Origin: an uncultured Dysgonomonas sp. | Lineage (GTDB): Bacteria; Bacteroidota; Bacteroidia; Bacteroidales; Dysgonomonadaceae | Assembly (NCBI GenBank): GCA_937995835.1 | Contig: CALKIV010000026.1 | Coordinates: 62,001-126,000 of the forward strand | Reading direction: 5' to 3' | DNA length: 64,000 bases | In this document: positions 27,038 through 35,341 of the stretch, piece after piece | How the letters are laid out: every line of letters begins with the position of its first letter | Numbering within the stretch: position 1 is the stretch's first letter | Position numbers and translations under genes: made by a program | The notes under the pieces: generated by a model | Database searches by the model: none | Seen by the model: only the letters and a program-made list of their open reading frames with translations | What the model was told of the DNA's origin: nothing

Positions 27038-30000
27038 TCATAGTTTTATACTAACTCCAAATAGGATTGTACGAGGTTTTGGATAATATCCTAAGTCAAT
27101 ACCACTTGACCAGCGATCAATACCATGTCCTATCTCTGGATCTAAGCCATCATAGGCTGTCCAAGTAAATAAATTTTGGACTGTAGCATAAACTCTGAAT
27201 TGATTAAATGGAGATTTCACTAGTTTACTGAAATCATATCCTAATGTGAGGTCGTTAAGACGCAGATAATCTCCATTTTGAAGGTTTATATCTGAGATGA
27301 TATTAGGATATGCCGTATTTCCTAGTCTAGGCCATTTGTTTGATGTCCCTTCTCCATGCCAACGATCAAAAGGATCGTGTGCACCTCCTAATATTTTATT
27401 TCCGTATACACCGGAAGCTGAAGCTCTGAAGTCAAAGTTCTTATATTGTGCTCCCAAAGAGATAGAGAATGTGCCTGTTGGGTTAGGGTCTCCTAAAAAC
27501 ACACGATCCTTATCGTCAATTACATTATCATCATTTTGATTAACATATATTGGATCGCCAGGTCTGGCATTAGGCATAATCTTTTCCCCTTTGGAATTGA
27601 CATAATCATCTATTTGCTCCTGATTTTGAAATATTCCTAAAGTCTTGACACCCCAAAAATAGCCAATAGGATATCCTACCTGTGCACGATAGAATTCAGG
27701 AGCCTGATCTGATACCACCTTGATAGCCCCGTGAATTATTTGCTCATTGTTATCTATTCGTGTCACCTTATTTCTATTAAATGCATAGTTGACACTCACA
27801 TCGTACTGAAAATCGGATATATTGTCGCGCCAAACTAAGCCTATTTCTGCTCCTCGGTTTCTTACATCCCCTCCATTGATATCTGGACTTAATGCCCCAA
27901 ATGAGGCCAAGGTAGGTGCTGCTACCAACCAGTCTTTGGTTGTCTTGTTATAAAAATCGAAATTGATTCCTAGGCGAGAACTTAAGAAACGAGCATCTAG
28001 GCCAATATTGATTTGTTCAGAAGTTTCCCATGTAATATCAGGATTAGGAAGGTTGATAGGATAAGATGCCACAGTGTATTTGTTCTTATCTATTCCTGGA
28101 TAATAATAACTATATTCTACTCCTGGATAATCACCTGTATTTGCACCTCCTACACGTATCTTTGCCAAATATTGATAAGGAGCAATTGATTGATTACCAT
28201 TTTGTCCCCAACTGACTCTTAGTTTTAGAAGATTTACATGTTTCTCTAGAGGCTTCATAAATTCCTCGCTAGATATTAACCATCCTACTGAGACAGAAGG
28301 AAATGTACCCCATCTATTTCCCGGAGCAAAGGCTGATGAGCCATCAGCACGAGCTAGCATGGTTAAAATATACTTTTCTTTATAATCATAGATAATACGT
28401 CCAAAATAAGACATTAACCCTGTTTTATCCCAAGGTGAACCTCCTAAACGAGTAGTGGTACCATTGATGGCTGGAGCATTACTCAGGTACGCATGCTCGA
28501 AATCCGAAAAAATAGAATTTGTATTATAGCCATAAACACTCTCACACATTCCTCCTCGCTCTGCTGAGATTCCAGCAAGTATATCGAAACTATGCACTTC
28601 TTTCAATTTCAGTTTATAGTTTAAAGTATTTTCTAATATCCACCGTTGGATGCCTAAAGACATATCTTGCGTAATCTCGTCTTCCGTCTTCTGATACTCT
28701 GGGGCTAAGTTGTAGGTCGGGATATATTTTCTCCCAGAGTTTCCTATGACTGTGACACCAAAACTTCCTCGATAAGTAAGTCCTTTTATTGGTTCAATAG
28801 AGATATTACCTTGTGCAGCCAAAGTATGAGATTTAGCTTCATTATTACTGTTATAATCTAGCAAAGCAATAGGATTGGGCGAAAGAGGAGACAAACCAAT
28901 GGGACCATGATAATCTCCATTTTCATCTCTTAGTGGCATCAAGGGGCTGCCATTCATAGCCATACTCAGATAGTTCGTTGCCCGACCACTATCATTTATT
29001 ATCCCCGTTCTACGCCCATAAGTATAGTTAACACTCTCGCCTATTTTAATTATATCACGTCCTCCTGCACTATAAATAACCTGATCTGTATTTAAACGAA
29101 AAGTAAACTTATCACTAGTTGGCACAGCTGGTTTCCCCAAAACACCCTCTTCGCGTGAGAATGAAAAACTTGTGAAATAGCTAGATTTTTCACTTCCTCC
29201 TGCTATCGAGATTGTATGATTTTGTATAGGAGCATTCTTGTTGGTTATCTCGTCAAACCAATTGGTACCTTTCCATTCACCTGAGACTATTTTATCCCAA
29301 TTGGGTACTAGATTAGGAAAATCGTAACTGATACCATAAGAATTAAAATAGCCTTCATTTGCTAAATATGCCGAAGCTCTAGCATCCAAGTAATAGGGCT
29401 TTTTTAATACATTCTGAATACCATAATAACCATCATACGACACACTTGCTTTTCCAGTCTTCCCACGTTTTGTTGTAATCAAAACAACACCATTCGCAGC
29501 TCTAGCTCCATAAATAGCCGAGGATGCTGCATCTTTTAACACATCAATAGACTCTATATCTGCTGGATTTAATGTACTAATATCTCCTGGCATACCATCA
29601 ATGATATATAATGGATTAGCATCTCCAATCGTACCCATTCCTCGTATATAGACTTTGAAATCAGAGCCAGGCTGTCCTGACGTTTTAGTGATTTGCACAC
29701 CAGGAGCTAAACTTTGCAAGGCCGCTAATGGATTTATTGCATGCATATCTTGCAATTTGTCTCCTGATATTTGTAAGGTAGCCCCTGTCACCAGCTTTTT
29801 CTTCATACTAGCATATCCTATAACTACTACCTCGTTGAGGAGACCATCATCTTCTTTTAGAACAATATTCACATGTTCTGTGCTAACCTTTACTTTTTGT
29901 GTTAGATAGCCTACATAAGATATGGTGACCTCAGCTCCTAATTTGGCTTGAATAACAAAATCACCATCAAGATTCGTAATAGTGCCATTAGAAGCGACCT

Positions 30001-30166
30001 CTCCTACTACAGATGCTCCAATGATTGGTTCATTGCTGATATCAACAACTCTTCCAGTCATCTCAACAATATTCGATTGGCTCTGGGCATGTATATATCC
30101 CAGTACCATAAGCATAAAGCTTAAAAGTAAAAACCTCATTCTAGATTTTTTCATTGTATTTTTCAT
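27038..30166 (-). CDS. SusC/RagA-family TonB-dependent glycan importer
   Basis: The 1042-residue protein has a signal peptide (to IHAQ), a carboxypeptidase-regulatory-like domain (MTGRVVDISNEPIIGASVVG), LLNEVVVIGYAS at the TonB-box position, a plug (NPADIESIDVLKDAASSAIYGARAANGVVLITT) and a beta-barrel. It follows GH78 by 72 bases and overlaps or abuts SusD. The gap before it holds an inverted repeat CTAACT-TAGTC-AGTTAG at 30202-30218. Confidence 0.95.
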   Translation of the reverse strand: MKNTMKKSRMRFLLLSFMLMVLGYIHAQSQSNIVEMTGRVVDISNEPIIGASVVGEVASNGTITNLDGDFVIQAKLGAEVTISYVGYLTQKVKVSTEHVNIVLKEDDGLLNEVVVIGYASMKKKLVTGATLQISGDKLQDMHAINPLAALQSLAPGVQITKTSGQPGSDFKVYIRGMGTIGDANPLYIIDGMPGDISTLNPADIESIDVLKDAASSAIYGARAANGVVLITTKRGKTGKASVSYDGYYGIQNVLKKPYYLDARASAYLANEGYFNSYGISYDFPNLVPNWDKIVSGEWKGTNWFDEITNKNAPIQNHTISIAGGSEKSSYFTSFSFSREEGVLGKPAVPTSDKFTFRLNTDQVIYSAGGRDIIKIGESVNYTYGRRTGIINDSGRATNYLSMAMNGSPLMPLRDENGDYHGPIGLSPLSPNPIALLDYNSNNEAKSHTLAAQGNISIEPIKGLTYRGSFGVTVIGNSGRKYIPTYNLAPEYQKTEDEITQDMSLGIQRWILENTLNYKLKLKEVHSFDILAGISAERGGMCESVYGYNTNSIFSDFEHAYLSNAPAINGTTTRLGGSPWDKTGLMSYFGRIIYDYKEKYILTMLARADGSSAFAPGNRWGTFPSVSVGWLISSEEFMKPLEKHVNLLKLRVSWGQNGNQSIAPYQYLAKIRVGGANTGDYPGVEYSYYYPGIDKNKYTVASYPINLPNPDITWETSEQINIGLDARFLSSRLGINFDFYNKTTKDWLVAAPTLASFGALSPDINGGDVRNRGAEIGLVWRDNISDFQYDVSVNYAFNRNKVTRIDNNEQIIHGAIKVVSDQAPEFYRAQVGYPIGYFWGVKTLGIFQNQEQIDDYVNSKGEKIMPNARPGDPIYVNQNDDNVIDDKDRVFLGDPNPTGTFSISLGAQYKNFDFRASASGVYGNKILGGAHDPFDRWHGEGTSNKWPRLGNTAYPNIISDINLQNGDYLRLNDLTLGYDFSKLVKSPFNQFRVYATVQNLFTWTAYDGLDPEIGHGIDRWSSGIDLGYYPKPRTILFGVSIKL

Positions 30167-30201
30167 TTGTTCAACTACATTAGATTAACTTTAGAAACTC
30201 A

Positions 30202-30218
30202 CTAACTTAGTCAGTTAG
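30202..30218. repeat. Short inverted repeat between GH78 and SusC
   Basis: CTAACT and AGTTAG pair around TAGTC. It lies in the 72-base gap between GH78 and SusC. It could be an operator or a weak RNA hairpin. It does not contain the CG core of the LacI-type palindromes, so I do not assign it to that regulator. Confidence 0.3.
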
Positions 30219-30238
30219 CAATATTCTTAGATGTTTGA

Positions 30239-32881
30239 TCATTTATCCCCCTTCCTCTCTGTATCATTAAATTCAAATTCATAATTTCCTCCACTTAACT
30301 CTAGCACTTTATCAGTATAGACTGTTGCTGTCGTATTTGCAGGAATAGTTACTAATAGTTTTATCATATTTCCTTCTCTCTTCCATTCAGATTTGATTAG
30401 TCCTTTTACTGATTTATATTCACCCTTCACCCACGATAGATCTTTGATGTAACTAGGTTTGATGATTATTTTCTCGAAGCCTCTAGCATTTGTATCATAG
30501 TTGATTCCTGCTAATGTGTTGGTCATCCATGCACTAATATCTCCTAAGAATACATGATTGACTGAAGCATCACGAAACTCTGGTGACAATACCCATGTTT
30601 CGGCAAGAGTAGTAAATCCGAGTTTAATCCAGTTGCCCCACGAAGGTGCACTCTCTTGAGTAGCCATTTTATAAGCAGTTTCTGCATATCCATACTTCGA
30701 TAGCATTCTTGGTACATATTTACTGCCCAAGACACCGAAGTCAAGATGATAATTATTGGCGACGATCAATCTGTTCAGATTTTCTGCTACTTGAGCTTCA
30801 TTTTCTGTTGGCACAAGCTCCAAGGCTAAGGCTACTGCTTGAGCTGTTTGTGAACCATTAGCATATAAGCCTTTCTGAACATCAAAGTATTTATTGTTGA
30901 TCAAGGTCTTGAGACTTGCGGCCTTTTGCTTGTAGCTTGCACTCTCGTGCCCAGTTATATCTGCAAAACGAGCCATGAGTACATTATCCCAATAGTAAAA
31001 ACATGTTGTGGTATAATCTGTTGGTGTTTGTGTATTATAGTATACCCAATCCCCTATTCCATAGGTAACAGTTCCATCTGCATTTTCTCTATTCTTTAAA
31101 TAGTTCAAATAGTTTTCGCATGTTTTATAAATCTTGTGTATAGCTTTTGTATCACCATAGTATTTTTCTAGTGCATCTGGAATTATGAATAATGCAGCAT
31201 CCCAAACAGGTCCTATCCAGTCATCGTAGCCCCAGCCTGAACTAGGGATAATTCCTGAAATATTACCTGCTGGCTTTTGGTTATCAACAAAATCATCCAT
31301 CCATTTTTCATAAAATTTAATTCCATCATAATTTAGCAATGCCAAATCGATGGTTATATGTCCATCTGCTGTCCATCCATTCTTCTCACGTTGTGGACAG
31401 TCAGTAGGAATACTATGCAAATTGCACAAATAAGACTGGAGAGTTGCTGACCATATTTTATTCAACAGATCATTCGAACAGCTAAAGTTTCCTACTTTTT
31501 CTAAATCCGTATGCATGAAGAGCGCTTTAATGTCTTCTTTCTGCAAAGAAATTGGTTGGCTACTCTTAACCTCAACATAACGGAATCCATGATAGGTGAA
31601 CTCAGGTGTAAAAGACTCCTCTACACCACCTTTAAGAATATATGTATCAGTCTGAAAATCGATATCCTTGATTGGCTTATAATATATATCGAGATTTCTC
31701 ATCTCTAAACGACCATTGTCTTTTAACAATTCACCATGAGTTAGAGTAACCTTTGTATCCTTTTGACCTGATAATTTTATATTACATACTCCTGTCAGGT
31801 TTATCCCCATATCGAATACAAAAATGGTATCACCAAAAGATTGCATAGCTATTGCAGGAATTTCTTTTGTCACTCGTATAGGATCCATACTTTGAGAAAC
31901 AAGCATGGACGAAGGAGATTCAACCGACTTTGCACTATCCCAATTAAGGTCTACAAAATTGGGCTTATTCCAGCCTTCAATTTCTTTTCTGGCATCATAG
32001 GTTTCTCCACTGTATATATTGTTGTATACATGTGGTCCTATTGTTGTCTTCCAAGTATCATCTGTTGGCACTATCATAGTCGTACCATCTGCATATTTTA
32101 CGCGAAGCTCCATGATCATTTTGGCTCTATCGCGCCAATGTGCTTTTTCGAAATCCCATGTTGCTACAGGAGCATCAGCATTATAAAACCCATTACCCAA
32201 AACTGCTGCTACAACATTCTCTCCTTGCTGCAAAGCACTAGTTACATCAATGGTGGTATACAAATTACGTTTATCGTAGTGTGTGTAGCCTGGATCTAAC
32301 TTTTCTGTATTGGGTACTACTCCATTGATATATAATTTGTAATACGATGCAGCACTTATATACAATCTTGCCTCTGCAATATCCTTTTGAATATCAAAAG
32401 ATTTACGAAACATTGGAGCTGGTCCGAAACCCTTATCATGCTTATCACTGATCCAAGTAGCTGCCCAATCTGCAGCGTGTATTTTAGCTACTTCAAAACT
32501 ATCTATTGCTGATTTTAGAACTTTATTATCTTCATCCCATGAAGTTATTTGCCAATAATATTTAGTATGAGATTCTAATTCTTTTTCTCCATTATACTCA
32601 ACTTTAGAGACTGTACTTGACACCCTGTCTGAAGACCATAAAAAAGAGCCTTGCTCTAAGTCCTTCTTATTGAGTGCTACATCTACCTTGTAGGCTGCCT
32701 GCACATAAGACTTATTATTATTCAATTGATAAGTCCATGTAAATCTTGGTTTCTCGACATCTATATTTATAGGGGATTTCAAATACTCGCACCTCATATC
32801 CAATATTGATGAGGACTTATCCTCTAAACAAGAGGAGCTTATCATTGCACACAAAACTGCAAAAAACATCATTTTCTTCAT
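30239..32881 (-). CDS. GH78 alpha-L-rhamnosidase lipoprotein
   Basis: The 880-residue protein has a lipoprotein signal (LCAMISSSC, Cys18). It has the GH78 layout: an N-terminal Ig-like domain (MRCEYLKSPINIDVEKPRFTW), a carbohydrate-binding sandwich (ARLYISAASYYKLYINGVVP), a beta domain, an alpha/alpha-barrel from about 480, and a C-terminal beta-sandwich. The catalytic stretch DCPQREKNGWTADG places Asp494, Glu499 (general acid) and Asp506. The second acid is Glu761 in FTTLAETWV. GH78 enzymes are inverting alpha-L-rhamnosidases. It is the first gene after lacI on the minus strand, with a perfect TTAACGGTTAA palindrome 12 bases before its start. Confidence 0.9.
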   Translation of the reverse strand: MKKMMFFAVLCAMISSSCLEDKSSSILDMRCEYLKSPINIDVEKPRFTWTYQLNNNKSYVQAAYKVDVALNKKDLEQGSFLWSSDRVSSTVSKVEYNGEKELESHTKYYWQITSWDEDNKVLKSAIDSFEVAKIHAADWAATWISDKHDKGFGPAPMFRKSFDIQKDIAEARLYISAASYYKLYINGVVPNTEKLDPGYTHYDKRNLYTTIDVTSALQQGENVVAAVLGNGFYNADAPVATWDFEKAHWRDRAKMIMELRVKYADGTTMIVPTDDTWKTTIGPHVYNNIYSGETYDARKEIEGWNKPNFVDLNWDSAKSVESPSSMLVSQSMDPIRVTKEIPAIAMQSFGDTIFVFDMGINLTGVCNIKLSGQKDTKVTLTHGELLKDNGRLEMRNLDIYYKPIKDIDFQTDTYILKGGVEESFTPEFTYHGFRYVEVKSSQPISLQKEDIKALFMHTDLEKVGNFSCSNDLLNKIWSATLQSYLCNLHSIPTDCPQREKNGWTADGHITIDLALLNYDGIKFYEKWMDDFVDNQKPAGNISGIIPSSGWGYDDWIGPVWDAALFIIPDALEKYYGDTKAIHKIYKTCENYLNYLKNRENADGTVTYGIGDWVYYNTQTPTDYTTTCFYYWDNVLMARFADITGHESASYKQKAASLKTLINNKYFDVQKGLYANGSQTAQAVALALELVPTENEAQVAENLNRLIVANNYHLDFGVLGSKYVPRMLSKYGYAETAYKMATQESAPSWGNWIKLGFTTLAETWVLSPEFRDASVNHVFLGDISAWMTNTLAGINYDTNARGFEKIIIKPSYIKDLSWVKGEYKSVKGLIKSEWKREGNMIKLLVTIPANTTATVYTDKVLELSGGNYEFEFNDTERKGDK

Positions 32882-32893
32882 AGTAAAACAACT

Positions 32894-32904
32894 TTAACGG
32901 TTAA
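32894..32904. promoter_or_regulatory. Candidate LacI operator upstream of GH78
   Basis: TTAACGGTTAA is a perfect odd-centred palindrome (TTAAC-G-GTTAA), 12 bases upstream of the GH78 start. It is related to TTAACCGATTAA found before lacI and before the EEP gene. A central CG and AT-rich arms are usual for LacI-family sites. A near-match to a minus-strand -7 box (TTTATTTG) lies at 32928-32935. Confidence 0.6.
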
Positions 32905-32985
32905 GCTATTGGGCTAAAAATATTATTCAAATAAAAGGTTTACAGCAAATTAAATATCAGTTCATTAAATTAAAACAAGAAAGGA

Positions 32986-34017
32986 CTAACTTCGAAATTC
33001 TAAAGAACAAGATAAAACCAAACTCTTACACTTCTCTTCTTGATTTTTGGCTTTCTTCCCTTTCTTGATTTTTTTAACGCAGTGCATTTTCTCAACTAAA
33101 AGTTCTACTGCATTTTTGCCTATTTCTTCGATAGGCATCCGTGCAACATTCATCTTGGGAGCCAAAATTTTAAATATCGGTGACTCGTGAATGCTTCCCA
33201 TCTCAAAGTCAGGTTTGATACCTTTATCATTAAAATACTGGAAGGCTTCTAATGCTAATATATGAGTCGCAAAAAAGAATCCATCAACATCTGGCACTTG
33301 TGCAAAAATATTATCTAAAACGTTATAAATATTTTTTTCGTAATCAACATAATCTACTACTCCACACAAATTGGGATTGAGGCGTAGCCCGGACTCACGT
33401 TGAGCATCCTCAAAGCCTTCGCGACGTTGATTCATGGTAGTTAGGTGTGGATTGGTAGTCAGTAGAGCTATTTTTTTACATCCTTTATTGATGAGATGTT
33501 TCGTTAGCATATAACTGCTATCGCGATTATTAATAATAATATAACTAGCATCTAATTCTGGAAAATATCGGTCAATAGTCACTAGTGGATAAGGCTCATC
33601 AATCAATCGCTGAATTTCGACCTTCGATCGTTTAGTAGGGGCAATTATAATACCATCCACTCCCTTAGCCTTAAACAACTTGATTATTTCTTCTTCACGA
33701 TCAACATCAGACTCAGAACTGCTAATCATCAGAGAGTAGCCATTATTTCGTGCCTCTTCTTCTATTTCTCGAGCTACTTCAGAATAGAAACTATCAGATA
33801 TGGAAGGTATAATTAAACCTACCGTCTTAGTTTCCCCTGTATTAAGGCTACGTGCTATTAAGTTCGGCTGATAATTGAGACTTTTGGCATACTCCATCAC
33901 CCTCTTTGCCGTAACTTCACTGATTCCTTTCTTCTCTGCTTGACCAGATAAGACCCACGAGACCGTGGTTTTAGACAGTTTCAGTTTTTCCGCAATATCC
34001 TTTAATGAAGCACGCAT
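32986..34017 (-). CDS. LacI-family transcriptional regulator
   Basis: Started at the ATG at 34017 (an upstream TTG is less likely); length 343. The N-terminus is the LacI helix-turn-helix SLKDIAEKLKLSKTTVSWVLSG followed by the hinge helix region YQPNLIARSLNTGETKTVGLIIP. The rest is a periplasmic-binding-protein-like sensor domain (KGVDGIIIAPTKRS, LVTIDRYFPELDASYIIINN). The last 25 residues are rich in lysine (KKIKKGKKAKNQEEK), which is unusual. It probably senses an intracellular sugar or sugar phosphate from the adjacent operon. Matching palindromes before its own gene, GH78 and the EEP gene suggest autoregulation and a three-unit local regulon. Confidence 0.9.
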   Translation of the reverse strand: MRASLKDIAEKLKLSKTTVSWVLSGQAEKKGISEVTAKRVMEYAKSLNYQPNLIARSLNTGETKTVGLIIPSISDSFYSEVAREIEEEARNNGYSLMISSSESDVDREEEIIKLFKAKGVDGIIIAPTKRSKVEIQRLIDEPYPLVTIDRYFPELDASYIIINNRDSSYMLTKHLINKGCKKIALLTTNPHLTTMNQRREGFEDAQRESGLRLNPNLCGVVDYVDYEKNIYNVLDNIFAQVPDVDGFFFATHILALEAFQYFNDKGIKPDFEMGSIHESPIFKILAPKMNVARMPIEEIGKNAVELLVEKMHCVKKIKKGKKAKNQEEKCKSLVLSCSLEFRS

Positions 34018-34027
34018 ATAAATCAAT

Positions 34028-34039
34028 TTAACCGATTAA
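34028..34039. promoter_or_regulatory. Candidate LacI operator upstream of lacI
   Basis: TTAACCGATTAA lies 10 bases before the lacI start. With flanks it shares AATTTAACCGATTAAGT with the site at 35210, a level of identity not expected by chance in two short leaders. This suggests autoregulation. Confidence 0.6.
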
Positions 34040-34119
34040 GTTACAATTTTAATTAATTATTATAACAAAAACAAAAAAAAATGCTGTATTTAACTTTTAA
34101 ATAAAAATAATATTATTAG

Positions 34120-35175
34120 TTATTCACAAATAGAGAACGAAGCAAGCACCCCTCTATGATCTGTAGGCCATCCCCACACATCTGAAATCACAAAACAATC
34201 TTTAGAGTTTTCCTCAACACGCTCTGAACGAACAATGGAACTAGAAGGTCCAACCAGCTTAGCATTATCAACTCGTAGGCTGCTATCAGAATAGTAGTAA
34301 ATAAAGTCGATTCGTTCCCGTTCATCAGCTTGAGGAGCCCAAGTTAACTCGCTAATAGGAGCGAGAGCATTATTCGCAGGGAAAGTAAAACCAGGGTAAT
34401 CTACTGCATTTGGATAAATTTGTCGATAAGCATCTTTGTACCCATTAGCATATAACAACATAGAGACTTGCCAATTGACGACGCACCCATTGTGATCTCT
34501 CATATTTTTGGTATCCTCTTGCCAGTCTAAATGAGAAGGTTCGTTCAAATCTCCTGCGAAAAAGATGAAAGCTCCTCTTTCTTGCTCCAGTTTAGCGTCA
34601 GCCAAAAAGTCATTTGTGGACTCCACCCTGCCCGACTGCTCATTAACTGATAATATATGACCTACATCAGTGATTGGCATCTCTAACTTATCCCAATTTG
34701 AACTCCCATCACCGTACCCTTTAGGGAGATAGCAGGAATAAAAACGATATTCACTATGAAAAGGATAAACCGCTACACGATGTCCCTTCATATTTAAAAC
34801 AGCTTTAAACATCCAACGATTAATCCTCTTCTGTTCCACTATAGGATATTTAGATATAACGGCTCTACCATCAATACGAGCTGCATGATAGACCATTCCT
34901 CTATCAGCAAGACCTTTAAGCAGCAACGGGATAACAGGCTGATCTTCTTCTCCTTTATATAACTCACAAAAAGTAGCAATATCAGGCTCTACGAATGAAA
35001 TCTGCTCAATTAATAACTGAGTTGCATTCTCAACTCTGGTACATTCCTCCCAAAGATTCAATTGCAAAATGTTGAATTGTAAATCGGAATACGAATCACT
35101 AGACGCAAAGTTTCCACCATAAGCTTTGACTAAAGAAAGAGTTGCTATCAATAATATCACAAGTTGCTTATACAT
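34120..35175 (-). CDS. Secreted endonuclease/exonuclease/phosphatase (EEP) superfamily protein
   Basis: The ATG at 35175 is chosen because it gives a clean signal peptide (MYKQLVILLIATLSLVKAYG); the frame upstream opens only with TTG. Length 351. EEP hallmarks are present: FNILQLNLWEE (metal-site Asn), ATFCELYKGE (metal Glu), FFAGDLNEPSH (Asp and Asn), ERIDFIYYY, and the catalytic pair in WPTDHRGVLASF. This fold includes phosphodiesterases, sphingomyelinases, inositol-phosphate phosphatases and nucleases. Being secreted and next to a LacI regulator that seems to share its operator, it may remove a phosphate or phosphodiester from the target glycan. That role is inference. Confidence 0.82.
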   Translation of the reverse strand: MYKQLVILLIATLSLVKAYGGNFASSDSYSDLQFNILQLNLWEECTRVENATQLLIEQISFVEPDIATFCELYKGEEDQPVIPLLLKGLADRGMVYHAARIDGRAVISKYPIVEQKRINRWMFKAVLNMKGHRVAVYPFHSEYRFYSCYLPKGYGDGSSNWDKLEMPITDVGHILSVNEQSGRVESTNDFLADAKLEQERGAFIFFAGDLNEPSHLDWQEDTKNMRDHNGCVVNWQVSMLLYANGYKDAYRQIYPNAVDYPGFTFPANNALAPISELTWAPQADERERIDFIYYYSDSSLRVDNAKLVGPSSSIVRSERVEENSKDCFVISDVWGWPTDHRGVLASFSICE

Positions 35176-35209
35176 TACTAGAAAATTTAAAGTTAACAAG
35201 ATCGATAAT

Positions 35210-35221
35210 TTAACCGATTAA
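35210..35221. promoter_or_regulatory. Candidate LacI operator upstream of the EEP gene
   Basis: TTAACCGATTAA lies 34 bases before the EEP start and 7 bases downstream of a minus-strand -7 box. Binding here would overlap the expected transcription start. Confidence 0.6.
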
Positions 35222-35228
35222 GTAGGCG

Positions 35229-35236
35229 CAAATATA
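35229..35236 (-). promoter_or_regulatory. Candidate -7 promoter element for the EEP gene
   Basis: The minus strand reads TATATTTG, an exact TAnnTTTG. It lies just upstream of the palindrome at 35210. The -33 box is not clear. Confidence 0.4.
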
Positions 35237-35284
35237 AACTTTAAATTACAAACTATCACACAGGGATAGTTAACAAATACAAAA

Positions 35285-35310
35285 AGGCTTTCCTGAAGTA
35301 AGGAAAGCCT
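35285..35310 (-). terminator. Intrinsic terminator of the minus-strand alginate operon
   Basis: Arms AGGCTTTCCT and AGGAAAGCCT (10 bp) enclose a 6-base loop. On the minus strand the stem runs straight into TTTTTGTATTTG, a U-rich tail. It lies 31 bases after the KDG kinase stop, so it ends the SusC-to-kdgK transcript. Confidence 0.85.
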
Positions 35311-35323
35311 GTATAACACTTAA
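35285..35323 (+). repeat. 39-base hairpin repeat, copy 2
   Basis: It matches 11102-11140 at 37 of 39 positions, in the same orientation. The two copies bracket the LacI-regulated locus. Confidence 0.8.
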
Positions 35324-35341
35324 TGAGTTTTCTGTATTTAA

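Noticed and set aside
30202..30218. CTAACT/AGTTAG repeat as a fourth LacI operator
   Set aside because: It lacks the central CG and the TTAA arms of the other three sites.
31841..32299. A 152-residue open frame on the plus strand inside GH78
   Set aside because: It lies fully antisense to a strongly supported GH78 gene and shows no recognisable domain.
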